Source: DASSFG01 sp035547915 (GTDB lineage: Bacteria > Planctomycetota > Planctomycetia > Pirellulales > JAICIG01). From it: a stretch of DNA of 64,000 nucleotides. The position numbers and the translations under genes were made by a program. The stretch is taken from contig DASZTS010000039.1 in assembly GCA_035547915.1 (NCBI GenBank), positions 66,666 to 130,665 on the forward strand, in the 5' to 3' direction. Of this stretch, positions 42,036-51,400 are shown in pieces (positions within the stretch are counted from its first letter, which is position 1; every line of letters begins with the position of its first letter). The notes below the pieces were generated by a model, which searched no databases, had not been told where the DNA came from, and was given only the letters and a program-made list of their open reading frames with translations.

Positions 42036-43069
42036 ACGGCGCGCCGACCGCGGGTCTCTCGGTGCCCCGTTCTCTCGTACTCCACGCCGACGATTTCGGA
42101 CTCAACACGGCGGTGACGCATGGCATCGTGCGTGGGTTTGAGGAGGGATTGCTGACCAGCACCTCGTTGTTGGCCAACGCGCCCGCCGCCGTGGAAGCCG
42201 CCGACGCCTGGCGGCATCTCGAAGAGCGGCGCCGCGCCGGCCGGATCGTGTCCGCCGGCAAACGCGTTTCTCTCGGCGAGCCCTCGTTGCCGTTCGACCT
42301 GGGCGTACACTTAAATCTGACACAGGGCCGGCCCTTGACCGGGCCACAGTTTCCCGAAGAGCTGCTCGACTCGGCGGGCCGCTTGTTGCCGCCCGGGCGG
42401 CTCTTTCCCAGGCTGTTGCTGACCGGCCGACGATATGGGCCGGCCGTGGAGCGCGAACTCGCCGCGCAGATCGAGTGGTTGCTCGACCGCGGCTTGCGGC
42501 CGACACACCTCAACGGCCACCAGTATGTCGAGATGATGCCCGTCGTGTCGGGACTGGCGCCCGAGCTGGCTCGGCGTTATGCCGTGTCACACGTGCGGGC
42601 CGCGCGCGAACCGGGGCACTGGCGCACCAGCTTGCGGCCCGGGCTCCGCCTGTCAAACTGGTGCCTGGCTTTCGTCAAGCGTCGATTCGCTGGGCGCTGG
42701 TGCCGTAAGCTCGACGCGGCCGGCGTCTCGCACGCGGATGCGTTCTTCGGTGCCTCGCACGCGGGGTGCATCGATGCGGACCTCTTGCGACGATTCTTGC
42801 ACATTGCGGGCGCGCCCGCGCGCAATGCGGCCGGCTCACTTAACGCGGGTGCTCCCCGCGTTATCGAAATCGCCCTGCATCCGGGCGATCGGCCGGCTGA
42901 AATGAGGCGCGACTTATTGTCCGACGGCTGGCACGATCCGTTGGCGACGGCCCGGGCGGCCGAGCTCGAATTGCTCTGCTCGACCGAATTGGTCGCGGCG
43001 ATCGCCTCGGCCGGCCTGGCGCTTGGCCGGCTGGCGGTTGCATCCCATAAAGCGTCGCGGGCTGCCTGA
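42032..43069 (+). CDS. hpnK: YdjC/HpnK-type carbohydrate deacetylase
   Basis: The ATG overlaps the GT87 stop (ATGA). The 345-residue protein has the YdjC motifs: metal-binding LHADDFGLNTAVTHGI near the N-terminus, GVHLNLTQGRPL with the second metal ligand, and GLRPTHLNGHQYVEMMP. A charged His is in IEIALHPGD. The family removes N-acetyl groups from sugars; HpnK does so in hopanoid glycolipid synthesis. The symbol is given for resemblance and context, and ChbG-like chitooligosaccharide deacetylase remains possible. Coupling with the two glycosyltransferases supports a glycolipid role. Confidence 0.7.
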   Translation: MNGAPTAGLSVPRSLVLHADDFGLNTAVTHGIVRGFEEGLLTSTSLLANAPAAVEAADAWRHLEERRRAGRIVSAGKRVSLGEPSLPFDLGVHLNLTQGRPLTGPQFPEELLDSAGRLLPPGRLFPRLLLTGRRYGPAVERELAAQIEWLLDRGLRPTHLNGHQYVEMMPVVSGLAPELARRYAVSHVRAAREPGHWRTSLRPGLRLSNWCLAFVKRRFAGRWCRKLDAAGVSHADAFFGASHAGCIDADLLRRFLHIAGAPARNAAGSLNAGAPRVIEIALHPGDRPAEMRRDLLSDGWHDPLATARAAELELLCSTELVAAIASAGLALGRLAVASHKASRAA

Positions 43070-43173
43070 ACGCACCCTCCGTGTGGGGCTCGCCTCTTGT
43101 TGGACTTTCGGCGAGCGCCTAGAATCACGCATCCTATTTTCTGCGCGTGGCCTTCCAGGCTCGGACGACTGAC

Positions 43174-44109
43174 ATGCCGCGAAAAGTGATTCTCGACGTC
43201 GACCCGGGCATCGACGACGCCGTGGCCATGGCGCTGGCGCTCTTCGATCCGCGTCTGGAAGTCGTGGCCATCACCGCCGTGGCCGGTAATGTCTCGGCCG
43301 AGCAGGCCACCCGGAACGTGCAGGCCATCGTCGAGCAACTCGATCCGCCGCGGTTGCCGCGGATCGGCGCGGCCGTACACCCTGAGCGGGATCCGCTGGT
43401 CGATTCACGCCATATCTTCGGCGCCGACGGGCTCGGCAACAGCGATTTTCCCGTCGCCGAGTTGCACCACCTGCACCCGTCCGACAAGGTCATCACCGAC
43501 GAGATCCGCAAGTCGCCCGATGCCGTAACCATTCTCGCGCTCGGGCCGCTGACCAACCTGGCGACGGTCTTTCGCCGCGATCCGTCGCTGGCCGAACAGG
43601 TCGGGCAACTGATCATCATGGGCGGCACGTTGCGCGGGCCGGGCAATGTCACGCCGGCGGCGGAGTTCAATATCTACTGCGACCCGGTCGCCGCCCGCGA
43701 CGTGTTTCGGTCGAAGACGACCAAGACGCTCATCCCGCTCGACATCAGCGATCAGGTGGTGATGACGTTCGACCTGCTCGATCAGCTTCCCGACGAGTCG
43801 ACCCATCTCGGTACTCTACTGCGGCGCATCCTCCCCTATTCCTTCCGCGCGCATCGGCAGTTGTTCGGCCTGGAGGGGACCTACCTCCACGATCCCGTCG
43901 CCCTGATGGCCCTGCTCGAGCCGGGCCTGTTCGAGACCGAGCGGTTGGCGGGCGATGTGGAAGTGCAAGGCGAGCTGACGCTGGGAGCCACCGTCTTCGA
44001 TCGCCGCTCCGCGCCCCAGTGGCGGCCCAACATCGACGTCGCCACCTCGGTCGATAGTGCCGGCGTGATCGCCGCCATCATGCGCGGCTTGCAGCAAGCG
44101 GCACAGTAG
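43174..44109 (+). CDS. Inosine-uridine-preferring nucleoside hydrolase
   Basis: Starting at ATG 43174, the 311-residue protein begins MPRKVILDVDPGIDDAVAMALAL, which holds the calcium-binding DxDPGxDD signature. The expected later features are TILALGPLTNLATVF, IIMGGTLRGPGNVTPAAEFNIYCDP (catalytic Asn/Glu region) and LHDPVALMAL, where the Asp closes the metal site. It hydrolyses ribonucleosides to base and ribose for salvage. Not clearly part of an operon. Confidence 0.93.
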   Translation: MPRKVILDVDPGIDDAVAMALALFDPRLEVVAITAVAGNVSAEQATRNVQAIVEQLDPPRLPRIGAAVHPERDPLVDSRHIFGADGLGNSDFPVAELHHLHPSDKVITDEIRKSPDAVTILALGPLTNLATVFRRDPSLAEQVGQLIIMGGTLRGPGNVTPAAEFNIYCDPVAARDVFRSKTTKTLIPLDISDQVVMTFDLLDQLPDESTHLGTLLRRILPYSFRAHRQLFGLEGTYLHDPVALMALLEPGLFETERLAGDVEVQGELTLGATVFDRRSAPQWRPNIDVATSVDSAGVIAAIMRGLQQAAQ

Positions 44110-44158
44110 CTGCTTCGCCGGGTAGAACGTAATCCCGACGAAGAAAGTGGGTGTCGAA

Positions 44159-46462
44159 ATGGCAGTCGATCCTGTCTGCCACATGCAGGTCGATGAAGCG
44201 ACGGCGCTGCGGGCCGAGCGTGGCGGCCAGACATATTACTTCTGCTGTGAGCACTGCCGCCGCAAGTTCTTAGACCCTGCCAAATCGGCCGCCGGGCCGG
44301 CCGTCATGCAGTTGCACGGCCTTGAGCCGCCGTCCGAAAGCGGGAAGGTGAACGTCTATACCTGCCCGATGCATCCCGAGGTCGAGCAGGAAAGCCCCGG
44401 CGCGTGCCCCAAGTGCGGCATGGACCTGGAGCCGAAATACGCCGTCCAGGAGGAAGACGATCACGAGTTGGTCGGCATGTCCCGACGGTTCTGGTTGGCA
44501 GTGGTGTTGGGGGTGCCAGTCGTCCTGCTGGCGATGCTTCCGATGCTCGACGTGCCGCTCGCTCACTGGCTCCCGCCAGCGGCCATTCGTTACACCGAAC
44601 TACTGCTGAGCGCGCCGGTTGTGCTCTGGGCGGGATGGCCCTTCTTCGTGCGCGGCTGGCGGTCGATCGTGACGTGGAACCTCAATATGTTCACGCTCAT
44701 CGCGCTCGGCACCGGCGTCACCTGGTGCTACAGCCTGGCGGTCACGCTGGTGCCCGACCTGGTGCCGGACGTGTTCCGCGAACACGGCGAGGTGCCCGTT
44801 TATTTCGAGGCGGCGGTTGTCATCACGGCTTTGGTTCTATTGGGGCAGGTGCTCGAACTGCGAGCACGGCGTCGCACGGGCGAGGCTGTGCGGGAATTGC
44901 TATCGTTGGCCCCACCGACCGCCCGGCTGGTGACCGAGGGCGAAGAGCGCGACGTGCCGTTGGAACAGGTTCGCCGGGGCGACCGATTGCGGATCAGGCC
45001 GGGTGACAAGGTGCCCGTCGATGCCGAGGTGATCGAAGGGCAGAGCCGGATCGACGAATCGATGATTCGGGGCGAGCCCACGCCGATCGAAAAGAGACCC
45101 GGCGACGAGGTGATCGGCGGCACCGTCAACACGAGCGGCACGCTGATCGTGCGGGCCACTCGGGTTGGCGACGAAACGGTACTCGCGCAGATCGTGCGGA
45201 TGGTTGCCGAGGCGCAGCGGAGTCGAGCACCGATCCAGCGGCTGGCCGACGCGGTGGCGGCGTATTTTGTGCCAGCGGTTGTGTGCGTTGCACTGGTCAC
45301 GTTCCTCGTGTGGTGGTGGTGGGCACCCGAGCAGCCGGCTCTCGCGTTTGCACTGATCAACGCCGTGGCCGTCTTGATGATCGCCTGCCCGTGCGCGTTG
45401 GGACTGGCCACACCGATGTCAATCATGGTCGGTGTGGGCCGCGGTGCGCACGAGGGTGTGCTCGTCAAGGACGCGGCGCAGCTCGAGAGGCTGGAAACGA
45501 TCGATGTGCTCATCGTCGATAAGACGGGTACGCTCACGGAGGGCCGGCCGGCCCTTATCCGCCTGCTGCCGTTGGACGACTTGTCGCAGGCCGATCTGTT
45601 GCGGTTGGCCGGCTCGGTAGAGCAGCCGAGCGAACACCCGCTGGGAACTGCGATCGTCGAGCGGGCACGGCAAGAAGGCGTTGCGTTGGCGCGTGTCGAC
45701 GAGTTTGCCGCCGTTACCGGGCGCGGCGTGCAAGGTCGGATCGAAGGGGTCATGGTCCGCGTGGGCAACCAGGCATTCCTCGGCGAACACGGCATAGCCG
45801 GCTTCGATCGGTTCACCGACGAAGCCGGCCCGCTCGCGGCCGCCGGTGCCACAGTCATGTATGTTGCTGCCGACCAGAGGCTCGTCGGATTGATCGCCGT
45901 CACCGATCCGATCAAGCGCACCACGCCCGATGCCGTCCGCGCGCTGCATGCCCTGGGCTTGAAGATTGTGATGCTCACGGGAGACGAAGAAAGAACCGCC
46001 CGCGGTGTCGCCGTCCAACTCGGCACCGACGAGTTTGGGGCGGGTCTGACGCCGCAGGAGAAACACGATCGCGTGCTGCGTTTCCGCCGCGAGGGTCGAC
46101 GCGTGGCGATGGCCGGCGACGGCATCAACGATGCGCCGGCACTGGCGGCGGCTGACGTGGGCATCGCCATGGGCACCGGCGCCGACGTGGCCATCGAAGC
46201 GGCCGGCATCACGCTGCTACACGGAGACCTGGCCGGCATCACCAAAGCGATCTGGCTCAGCCGGCGCGTCATGCGCAATATCCGGCAGAACCTGCTGTTC
46301 GCCTTCGTTTACAACCTGCTGGGCGTGCCGGTGGCCGCGGGCGTGCTCTATCCGTTATTCGGCATTCTGCTGAGCCCGATGTTCGCCGCCGCGGCCATGA
46401 GCCTGAGTTCGGTCTCGGTCATCGCCAACGCATTGCGGCTGCGCCGAGTACGGCTGGGATAG
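44159..46462 (+). CDS. copA: Copper-type P1B-ATPase with YHS and heavy-metal-binding N-terminus
   Basis: ATG 44159 is followed by a YHS domain (DPVCHMQV and YYFCCEHCRRKFLDP) and a heavy-metal-binding zinc-ribbon-like YTCPMHPEVEQESPGACPKCGMDLEP, instead of the classic HMA domains. Eight membrane helices follow. The membrane metal site is ACPCALGLATP (~408-418), the phosphorylated Asp ~454 lies in DKTGTLTEG, and the hinge is GDGINDAPAL. The CPC site indicates Cu(I) or Ag(I) export from the cytoplasm. Length (767) is normal. Regulation is not visible. A small one-helix protein follows. Confidence 0.9.
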   Translation: MAVDPVCHMQVDEATALRAERGGQTYYFCCEHCRRKFLDPAKSAAGPAVMQLHGLEPPSESGKVNVYTCPMHPEVEQESPGACPKCGMDLEPKYAVQEEDDHELVGMSRRFWLAVVLGVPVVLLAMLPMLDVPLAHWLPPAAIRYTELLLSAPVVLWAGWPFFVRGWRSIVTWNLNMFTLIALGTGVTWCYSLAVTLVPDLVPDVFREHGEVPVYFEAAVVITALVLLGQVLELRARRRTGEAVRELLSLAPPTARLVTEGEERDVPLEQVRRGDRLRIRPGDKVPVDAEVIEGQSRIDESMIRGEPTPIEKRPGDEVIGGTVNTSGTLIVRATRVGDETVLAQIVRMVAEAQRSRAPIQRLADAVAAYFVPAVVCVALVTFLVWWWWAPEQPALAFALINAVAVLMIACPCALGLATPMSIMVGVGRGAHEGVLVKDAAQLERLETIDVLIVDKTGTLTEGRPALIRLLPLDDLSQADLLRLAGSVEQPSEHPLGTAIVERARQEGVALARVDEFAAVTGRGVQGRIEGVMVRVGNQAFLGEHGIAGFDRFTDEAGPLAAAGATVMYVAADQRLVGLIAVTDPIKRTTPDAVRALHALGLKIVMLTGDEERTARGVAVQLGTDEFGAGLTPQEKHDRVLRFRREGRRVAMAGDGINDAPALAAADVGIAMGTGADVAIEAAGITLLHGDLAGITKAIWLSRRVMRNIRQNLLFAFVYNLLGVPVAAGVLYPLFGILLSPMFAAAAMSLSSVSVIANALRLRRVRLG

Positions 46463-46563
46463 CGGGATAAGCGCGTGGCCGGTCGGCCCCTCCTGTGCGT
46501 CGCGGGCGAATCGGCAATGTAACCATCGCCGCGCAACCCGGCACAGAGTGGACGAGGCACGGA

Positions 46564-46761
46564 ATGAGAACCAGAACGAAGCAGCGCTGGCGTGACGAGG
46601 TGTGGCGGAACGACCGTTGGTCTCCGCAGCGAGACTGGCGCATCTATGTCGGCGGGTTGCTGATGCTCGTCGTAACGTTGCTCTATTTGGTGACGATGGA
46701 TGGGCCACACCGACGGACGGCTCCGGCCGCTCAACGGGTATCGACCACGTCGGCCCGATGA
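46564..46761 (+). CDS. Small single-pass membrane protein
   Basis: The 65-residue frame starts MRTRTKQRWRDEVWRNDRWSPQRDW and has one membrane segment (IYVGGLLMLVVTLLYLVTM) with basic residues on the first side. It follows copA on the same strand by 101 bases. No family is recognised; it may be real because the hydrophobic segment is well formed, but no ribosome-binding site is clear. Confidence 0.4.
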   Translation: MRTRTKQRWRDEVWRNDRWSPQRDWRIYVGGLLMLVVTLLYLVTMDGPHRRTAPAAQRVSTTSAR

Positions 46762-47330
46762 GCCGGCATGTGCAACGCGCATCACGCGCTACACCGATGT
46801 TTTTCGGGTTCTTCAGTCCCATCTTACCAAGCAGTTCTCTCACAACCCGATTCCCAACAACCTTGAGCAATACACAGGAAGTCGCACGCTCTACACCGGT
46901 AGAGAGTGGACGTCGTTTGTTCGGGCTCGGCTTGATGGGGGTGAAACTGGCCGACGTTCTCTCGCTGCCGGCTGTCGCCACATGCAGGGCACTTCATCGT
47001 TCTGTCCCGGTGCCGTGATGGATGGCTCCGCGATGGCGAGAAAGAGTCCGCCCTCGGTATGAGTGGAGGCGTCCGGACGCTGAGTTATCAGCGGAATAAA
47101 AAGATGGCCGCCAGGCTGGCGATCGCCACGGAATCGCGACGGCGAATTTGCGCGAATGCGCCACACCGCTTCTACATGCAGCGACTGGAGTTAAGGCAAC
47201 ACTTACACAACTGGCGCGGGACCCGACCCCGATGCTCGATGCTGATCCGCCGGTCACGAGAGCAAAGTCGAGCGGCAGCTCCGCACCACGCCATCTTCAA
47301 CATGCTGGCTTCGCAATCCGCCCGGCTATA
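46762..47330. other. Intergenic stretch, nothing recognised
   Basis: About 570 bases without a supported gene; open frames here have no start signals and differ in character from both neighbours. The region should hold the promoter of the sugar dehydrogenase-cytochrome gene. Confidence 0.3.
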
Positions 47331-50300
47331 ATGGCCAGGATGACGATTACGCTGAAGGGGCGGACCGCGCTGTGTTTGCTCGCTCTCTGTTGTAGTGCGC
47401 TGCTGCGCGCGCCGGCACGGGGAGACGAAGAAGGAGCCCCGGCGGCGATCGAATGCCGCTGGGCCGACGAACCGATCGTTCTCGATGGCAAGGCCGAGGA
47501 GGCCGCTTGGGCCAAGGCGCAAGTCGTCGATGGCTTCGGTCTTCCCTGGTTGGGAAAGGACGCTCGACCGGCCAAGACGGCCACGCGAGCCCGCCTGCTC
47601 TGGGATCGCGACCATCTCTATTTCTTCGCCGACATGATCGACTCGGATCTGTATGCCGATGTGACTGATGCCGACGGCCTGACCTGGGAGAACGACGTCT
47701 TCGAGCTGTTCTTCAAGCCGGCCGACGACAAACCGGGTTACTACGAGTTCCAGATCAATGCGGCCGGCACGGTGATGGATATGTTCCTGCCGCGCCGCGG
47801 CAGCGGTGGTTACCGGCGCTTCAAAGAGGACGGAACGTTTCACCTCACCGCCAAGGTGGTGCTCGATGGCACGCTCAATCGGTGGCAAGATCAAGACGGT
47901 GGCTGGTCGGTGGAGGGCCGCCTGCCGTGGACGGACTTCCTCCGCACGGGCGGCCGACCCGCCGAGGGCGAGACGTGGAAGTTCGCGCTCTGTCGCTACG
48001 ATTATTCCGTCGAGTTCGAAGGCCCCGAACTGTCGACGAGCGCGCCCTTGCGAACGCCCCTGCCCGACTTCCACCATCACGAAGACTACGCCCCGCTGAC
48101 CTTTGTCGGTCCCACGCCGCAAACAGCGCGGCGGTACGGCATCGATTCCTACACGCCGTTGGCCACTTCGCGCGTCATCGGCTCGCCCGAGCCGCCTCTG
48201 CCGTATCGAGCTGCGCGCGTCCGACCGGAGCTGAAACTCATCTTCCCCGTCTGCGTGGCGGCCGAACCGGGAACGGGTCGGTTGTGGATCATCGATCAGC
48301 CTCAGTCCTACGGGCCGACGCGCATCGCACGCACGCCCAACGATCCAGCCGGCGAGTTGGAAACGCTCTTGCAAATGGACGAAGGAATCGCCTACTCGCT
48401 CGTGTTCCATCCCGATTTCGAGCACAACGGCCAGGTGTTCGTCGGGGCCAACGCCAAGTTCGGCGGAACCGAGCGAAGGAGCCGGATCACCCGTTACACG
48501 GTCGCGCGCCGCGAACCGTACGCGCTCGATCTGGTGTCGGCGGCGACGATCATCGAATGGCCGTCCGCGGGACACGACGGCGCGGCGCTCGCCTTCGGGC
48601 GCGACGGCATGCTCTACATCACCTCGGGCGACGGCACGTCCGATTCGGATACCGACGTCGTCGGCCAAGATCTGACACGGCTCACGGCCAAGGTGCTGCG
48701 CATCGATGTCGACCATCCGACCGACGACAGACCCTACACCGTTCCCGCCGACAACCCGTTTTTGGACGTGGCCGGTGCCCGGCCCGAGACGTGGGCCTAC
48801 GGCTTGCGAAATCCCTGGCGGATGACGGCCGATCCGGTCAGCGGGCAGATCTGGATCGGCAGCAACGGACAGGACCTGTGGGAGCACGTCTTCTTGCTGG
48901 AGCGTGGGGCGAACTACGGCTGGAGTGTGTTCGAGGGGAGTCAGCCGTTCTATCTCGCCCGCAAGCCGGGGCCGACGCCGCACACCTTGCCCGCGGCCGA
49001 ACATCCCCATTCCGAAGCCCGCTCGCTGACCGGCGGCCTCGTGTATCGCGGTCAAAAGTTGGCCGAGCTGCGCGGTGCCTACCTGTATGGCGATTATTCG
49101 ACGGGCAAGATCTGGGGCTTGCGTCACGACGGCACCAAGATGGTCTGGCATCGCGAGCTGGCCGATACGACGCTGGCGATCACGGCCTTCGCGCTCGACG
49201 CCGAGGGCGAACTGCTCATCACCGATCATCGGGGCGAGGGCGGCCTCTACACCCTCGAACCGAACGCGGCCGAAAAGAACGCAGAGCCAGACTTTCCGCG
49301 TCGGCTGAGCGAGACGGGTCTCTTTCGCTCGGTGGCCGGCCACGTGCTCGAAGCCGGAGCGATACCCTACGACGTCAACTCGCCGCTCTGGTCCGACGCA
49401 GCTCACAAGGAACGCTGGCTCGTGCTGCCGCCCACGATGGTCGAAGGCGGCCGCGACGTTCCCGTGCGGATTCCGTTCACGCTCGATCGCACCTGGGAGC
49501 TGCCCGAGCGAACCGTGCTCGTCAAATCGTTCGCCTTGGAAACGACGGCGGATGCTCCCGGCGAGCGGCGTTGGATCGAGACCCGTCTACTCACCCGGCA
49601 ACAGGGCGAATGGGCCGGCTATTCGTATATCTGGAACGACGAGCAGACCGACGCGGTGCTTGTCGAAAAGCAGGGGGCCGACCGCGAGTTTGTCGCGCGC
49701 ACGGCCGAGGGCCCGCGGCAGCAGACGTGGCACTATCCCAGCCGCAGCGAGTGCATGGTCTGGCACAGTCGGGCGGCGAGCTTCGTGCTCGGTCTGTCGA
49801 CGCCACAGATGAACCGCGATCACGACTACGGCGGCGTGGTCGACAACCAGTTGCGTGTGTTCGAGCACCTGGGGTTGTTCCGTTTCGACTATGTCGCCGA
49901 CGCGACGGACCAATTACGTGAGCAACTGCGGGCAGAAGGCCTATCGGCCGACGAAGCGAACAAGCGCGTAGCCGAGGTCACGGCCACCCGCGGCCAACGC
50001 ACGGGGGCGGCCTCCGCCCTCTTGGCGAGATCGCCCGAGCGATACGAGCGGCTGGCAGATCCTTATGACGAGCATCAACCGCTCGATCGACGGGCCCGTT
50101 CGTATCTGCATGCCAATTGTGCCCAATGCCACGTCGAAGCCGGCGGCGGCAACGCCCAGATCGATCTGCGTTTCTCGACGGCCCTCGACAAAATGCGGCT
50201 CGTCGGCGTCGAGCCCCTGCACGACCGGTTCGGCATCGCCGGCGCGCGGCTGGTGGCCGGCGGCGACCCCGATGGCTCGGTGTTGTTGCGGCGCATGAGC

Positions 50301-50402
50301 GTGCGCGGCCGTGGACAGATGCCGCAGCTCGCGACGTCGATCGTCGACGAACGCGCGGTCGCGCTCATCCGGCAGTGGATCGAAAGCCTGCCCGCACCGT
50401 GA
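47331..50402 (+). CDS. CBM9 / PQQ-type sugar dehydrogenase / cytochrome c fusion, secreted
   Basis: ATG 47331 (or 47340) precedes a signal peptide (LCLLALCCSALLRAPARG). Residues ~35-260 look like a family-9 carbohydrate-binding domain (EEAAWAKAQVVDGF; LLWDRDHLYFFADMIDSDL). Residues ~300-640 match soluble aldose sugar dehydrogenase beta-propeller: SLVFHPDFEHNGQVFV, HDGAALAFGRDGMLYITSGDG, YGLRNPWRMTADP, LLERGANYGW. The C-terminal ~350 residues end with a heme site NCAQCHVEAGGG. It probably oxidises sugars outside the cytoplasmic membrane and passes electrons to its own heme. A diheme cytochrome gene lies 1 kb downstream. Such CBM-dehydrogenase-cytochrome fusions are seen mainly in planctomycetes and relatives. 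Confidence 0.82.
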   Translation: MARMTITLKGRTALCLLALCCSALLRAPARGDEEGAPAAIECRWADEPIVLDGKAEEAAWAKAQVVDGFGLPWLGKDARPAKTATRARLLWDRDHLYFFADMIDSDLYADVTDADGLTWENDVFELFFKPADDKPGYYEFQINAAGTVMDMFLPRRGSGGYRRFKEDGTFHLTAKVVLDGTLNRWQDQDGGWSVEGRLPWTDFLRTGGRPAEGETWKFALCRYDYSVEFEGPELSTSAPLRTPLPDFHHHEDYAPLTFVGPTPQTARRYGIDSYTPLATSRVIGSPEPPLPYRAARVRPELKLIFPVCVAAEPGTGRLWIIDQPQSYGPTRIARTPNDPAGELETLLQMDEGIAYSLVFHPDFEHNGQVFVGANAKFGGTERRSRITRYTVARREPYALDLVSAATIIEWPSAGHDGAALAFGRDGMLYITSGDGTSDSDTDVVGQDLTRLTAKVLRIDVDHPTDDRPYTVPADNPFLDVAGARPETWAYGLRNPWRMTADPVSGQIWIGSNGQDLWEHVFLLERGANYGWSVFEGSQPFYLARKPGPTPHTLPAAEHPHSEARSLTGGLVYRGQKLAELRGAYLYGDYSTGKIWGLRHDGTKMVWHRELADTTLAITAFALDAEGELLITDHRGEGGLYTLEPNAAEKNAEPDFPRRLSETGLFRSVAGHVLEAGAIPYDVNSPLWSDAAHKERWLVLPPTMVEGGRDVPVRIPFTLDRTWELPERTVLVKSFALETTADAPGERRWIETRLLTRQQGEWAGYSYIWNDEQTDAVLVEKQGADREFVARTAEGPRQQTWHYPSRSECMVWHSRAASFVLGLSTPQMNRDHDYGGVVDNQLRVFEHLGLFRFDYVADATDQLREQLRAEGLSADEANKRVAEVTATRGQRTGAASALLARSPERYERLADPYDEHQPLDRRARSYLHANCAQCHVEAGGGNAQIDLRFSTALDKMRLVGVEPLHDRFGIAGARLVAGGDPDGSVLLRRMSVRGRGQMPQLATSIVDERAVALIRQWIESLPAP

Positions 50403-50405
50403 TCG

Positions 50406-50951
50406 TCAGTCCTCGCGCCGGCCGCCGATGGCGCCGCGATCCTGGTAGCCGGTCATCAGCCAACGGTCGTCGACGCGGCGGAAGTCGACGGTGAACTTTC
50501 TCAACAGCATCCCTTCGCCGCCGGACCCCTCGCTGCGATAATTTCCCTTGATGCGACCGGTGAACTCGGCCTGGGCGATGGGCGGATTCGCTCGCTCGTT
50601 GACCTCGATCACCAGGTCGTAGAGCCGCACTTCGGTGACGTGCGCGCTGCCCAACGCGGCCCTCACTTGCATGCGCATGCCGCTCGCGGCCGGGTCGACA
50701 TGCGATAGCACGCGATCGACGTCGTTGGCCTGCACGGCCGCGGCGACTGCGTCGAGCGTGTCTTGCACCTGCTCGCGGCTGGTAACCACCAGTCGTTCGA
50801 TCAGCACACCCAGTCCGATTAGAAGGAGCACCCCAGCCATTGCCAGCATCAGCAACCCGCGCCCCGATTTGACGAGCGCGACCGCCAGCAAGGCCTCGAT
50901 GAGCAAGCCGGCCACGATCAGTGTCGTCGGGTCTTCGAAGAGCCAGCTCAC
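50406..50951 (-). CDS. Membrane-anchored hypothetical protein
   Basis: The 181-residue protein has two N-terminal hydrophobic segments (TTLIVAGLLIEALLAVALV and GLLMLAMAGVLLLIGLGVLI) and a soluble alpha/beta domain of ~115 residues that looks like a cystatin/NTF2-type fold (VQDTLDAVAAAVQANDVDRVLSHVDP; KFTVDFRRVDDRWLMTGYQDRG). The soluble part may face the outside. It overlaps the upstream gene by 4 bases (ATGA). Function unknown. Confidence 0.65.
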   Translation of the reverse strand: MSWLFEDPTTLIVAGLLIEALLAVALVKSGRGLLMLAMAGVLLLIGLGVLIERLVVTSREQVQDTLDAVAAAVQANDVDRVLSHVDPAASGMRMQVRAALGSAHVTEVRLYDLVIEVNERANPPIAQAEFTGRIKGNYRSEGSGGEGMLLRKFTVDFRRVDDRWLMTGYQDRGAIGGRRED

Positions 50952-51310
50952 GCGGGTTGGTCCTCATGTTCGGCGTTGCGTTCTGCCTCTTTCGCCAGAC
51001 GTCGGCGACGGACGTGCAATATGCCCATGGCGACGACGAGCATCCCGGCCACGAACAACATCAACGGCCGGAGCGTCGCCTGCCGCGTCGGTTGCCAGAC
51101 TGGCGTTTCGGGCACGGTGCGAGCCTCACGATCGCCGATCGCAGTGCCCGTCCGCTGCCGACCCAGCTCGCGCGATTCGTGCATCCGTTCGATACGTTCC
51201 TGCCGCAGTGCGAATTTCGGTTCGATCGCCGTGAGCAGCACCAAACCGACGCTGCCGAACAACAGCAGCCAGAACAGCGGCGAATCGGTGATGGGAGGTG
51301 GCGAAGCCAT
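50948..51310 (-). CDS. Small two-helix membrane protein
   Basis: I choose ATG 51310 (MASPPPITDSPLFWLLLFG); the frame is open to 51367 without support. The 120-residue protein has a membrane helix at each end (LFWLLLFGSVGLVLLTAI and LMLFVAGMLVVAMGILHV) joined by a charged helical stretch. It is coupled by a 4-base overlap with the following gene. The pair may form a complex. Function unknown. Confidence 0.6.
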   Translation of the reverse strand: MASPPPITDSPLFWLLLFGSVGLVLLTAIEPKFALRQERIERMHESRELGRQRTGTAIGDREARTVPETPVWQPTRQATLRPLMLFVAGMLVVAMGILHVRRRRLAKEAERNAEHEDQPA

Positions 51311-51400
51311 CGTTACGATTGACAGACAAGAATATGTAGGCGGGCATCGCCCACCATGAATTGCCAAATGGTTTGGTTTGCAAGGTCGGCGGTGCCCACC

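Noticed and set aside
46700..47062. Open frames between copA and the sugar dehydrogenase gene
   Set aside because: Two overlapping frames of similar length, no start signals, no motifs and atypical composition; left as intergenic.
47172..49406. 744-residue open frame antisense to the sugar dehydrogenase fusion
   Set aside because: Composition is dominated by Arg and Gly without any motif, while the plus strand encodes clear domains; a GC-caused shadow.
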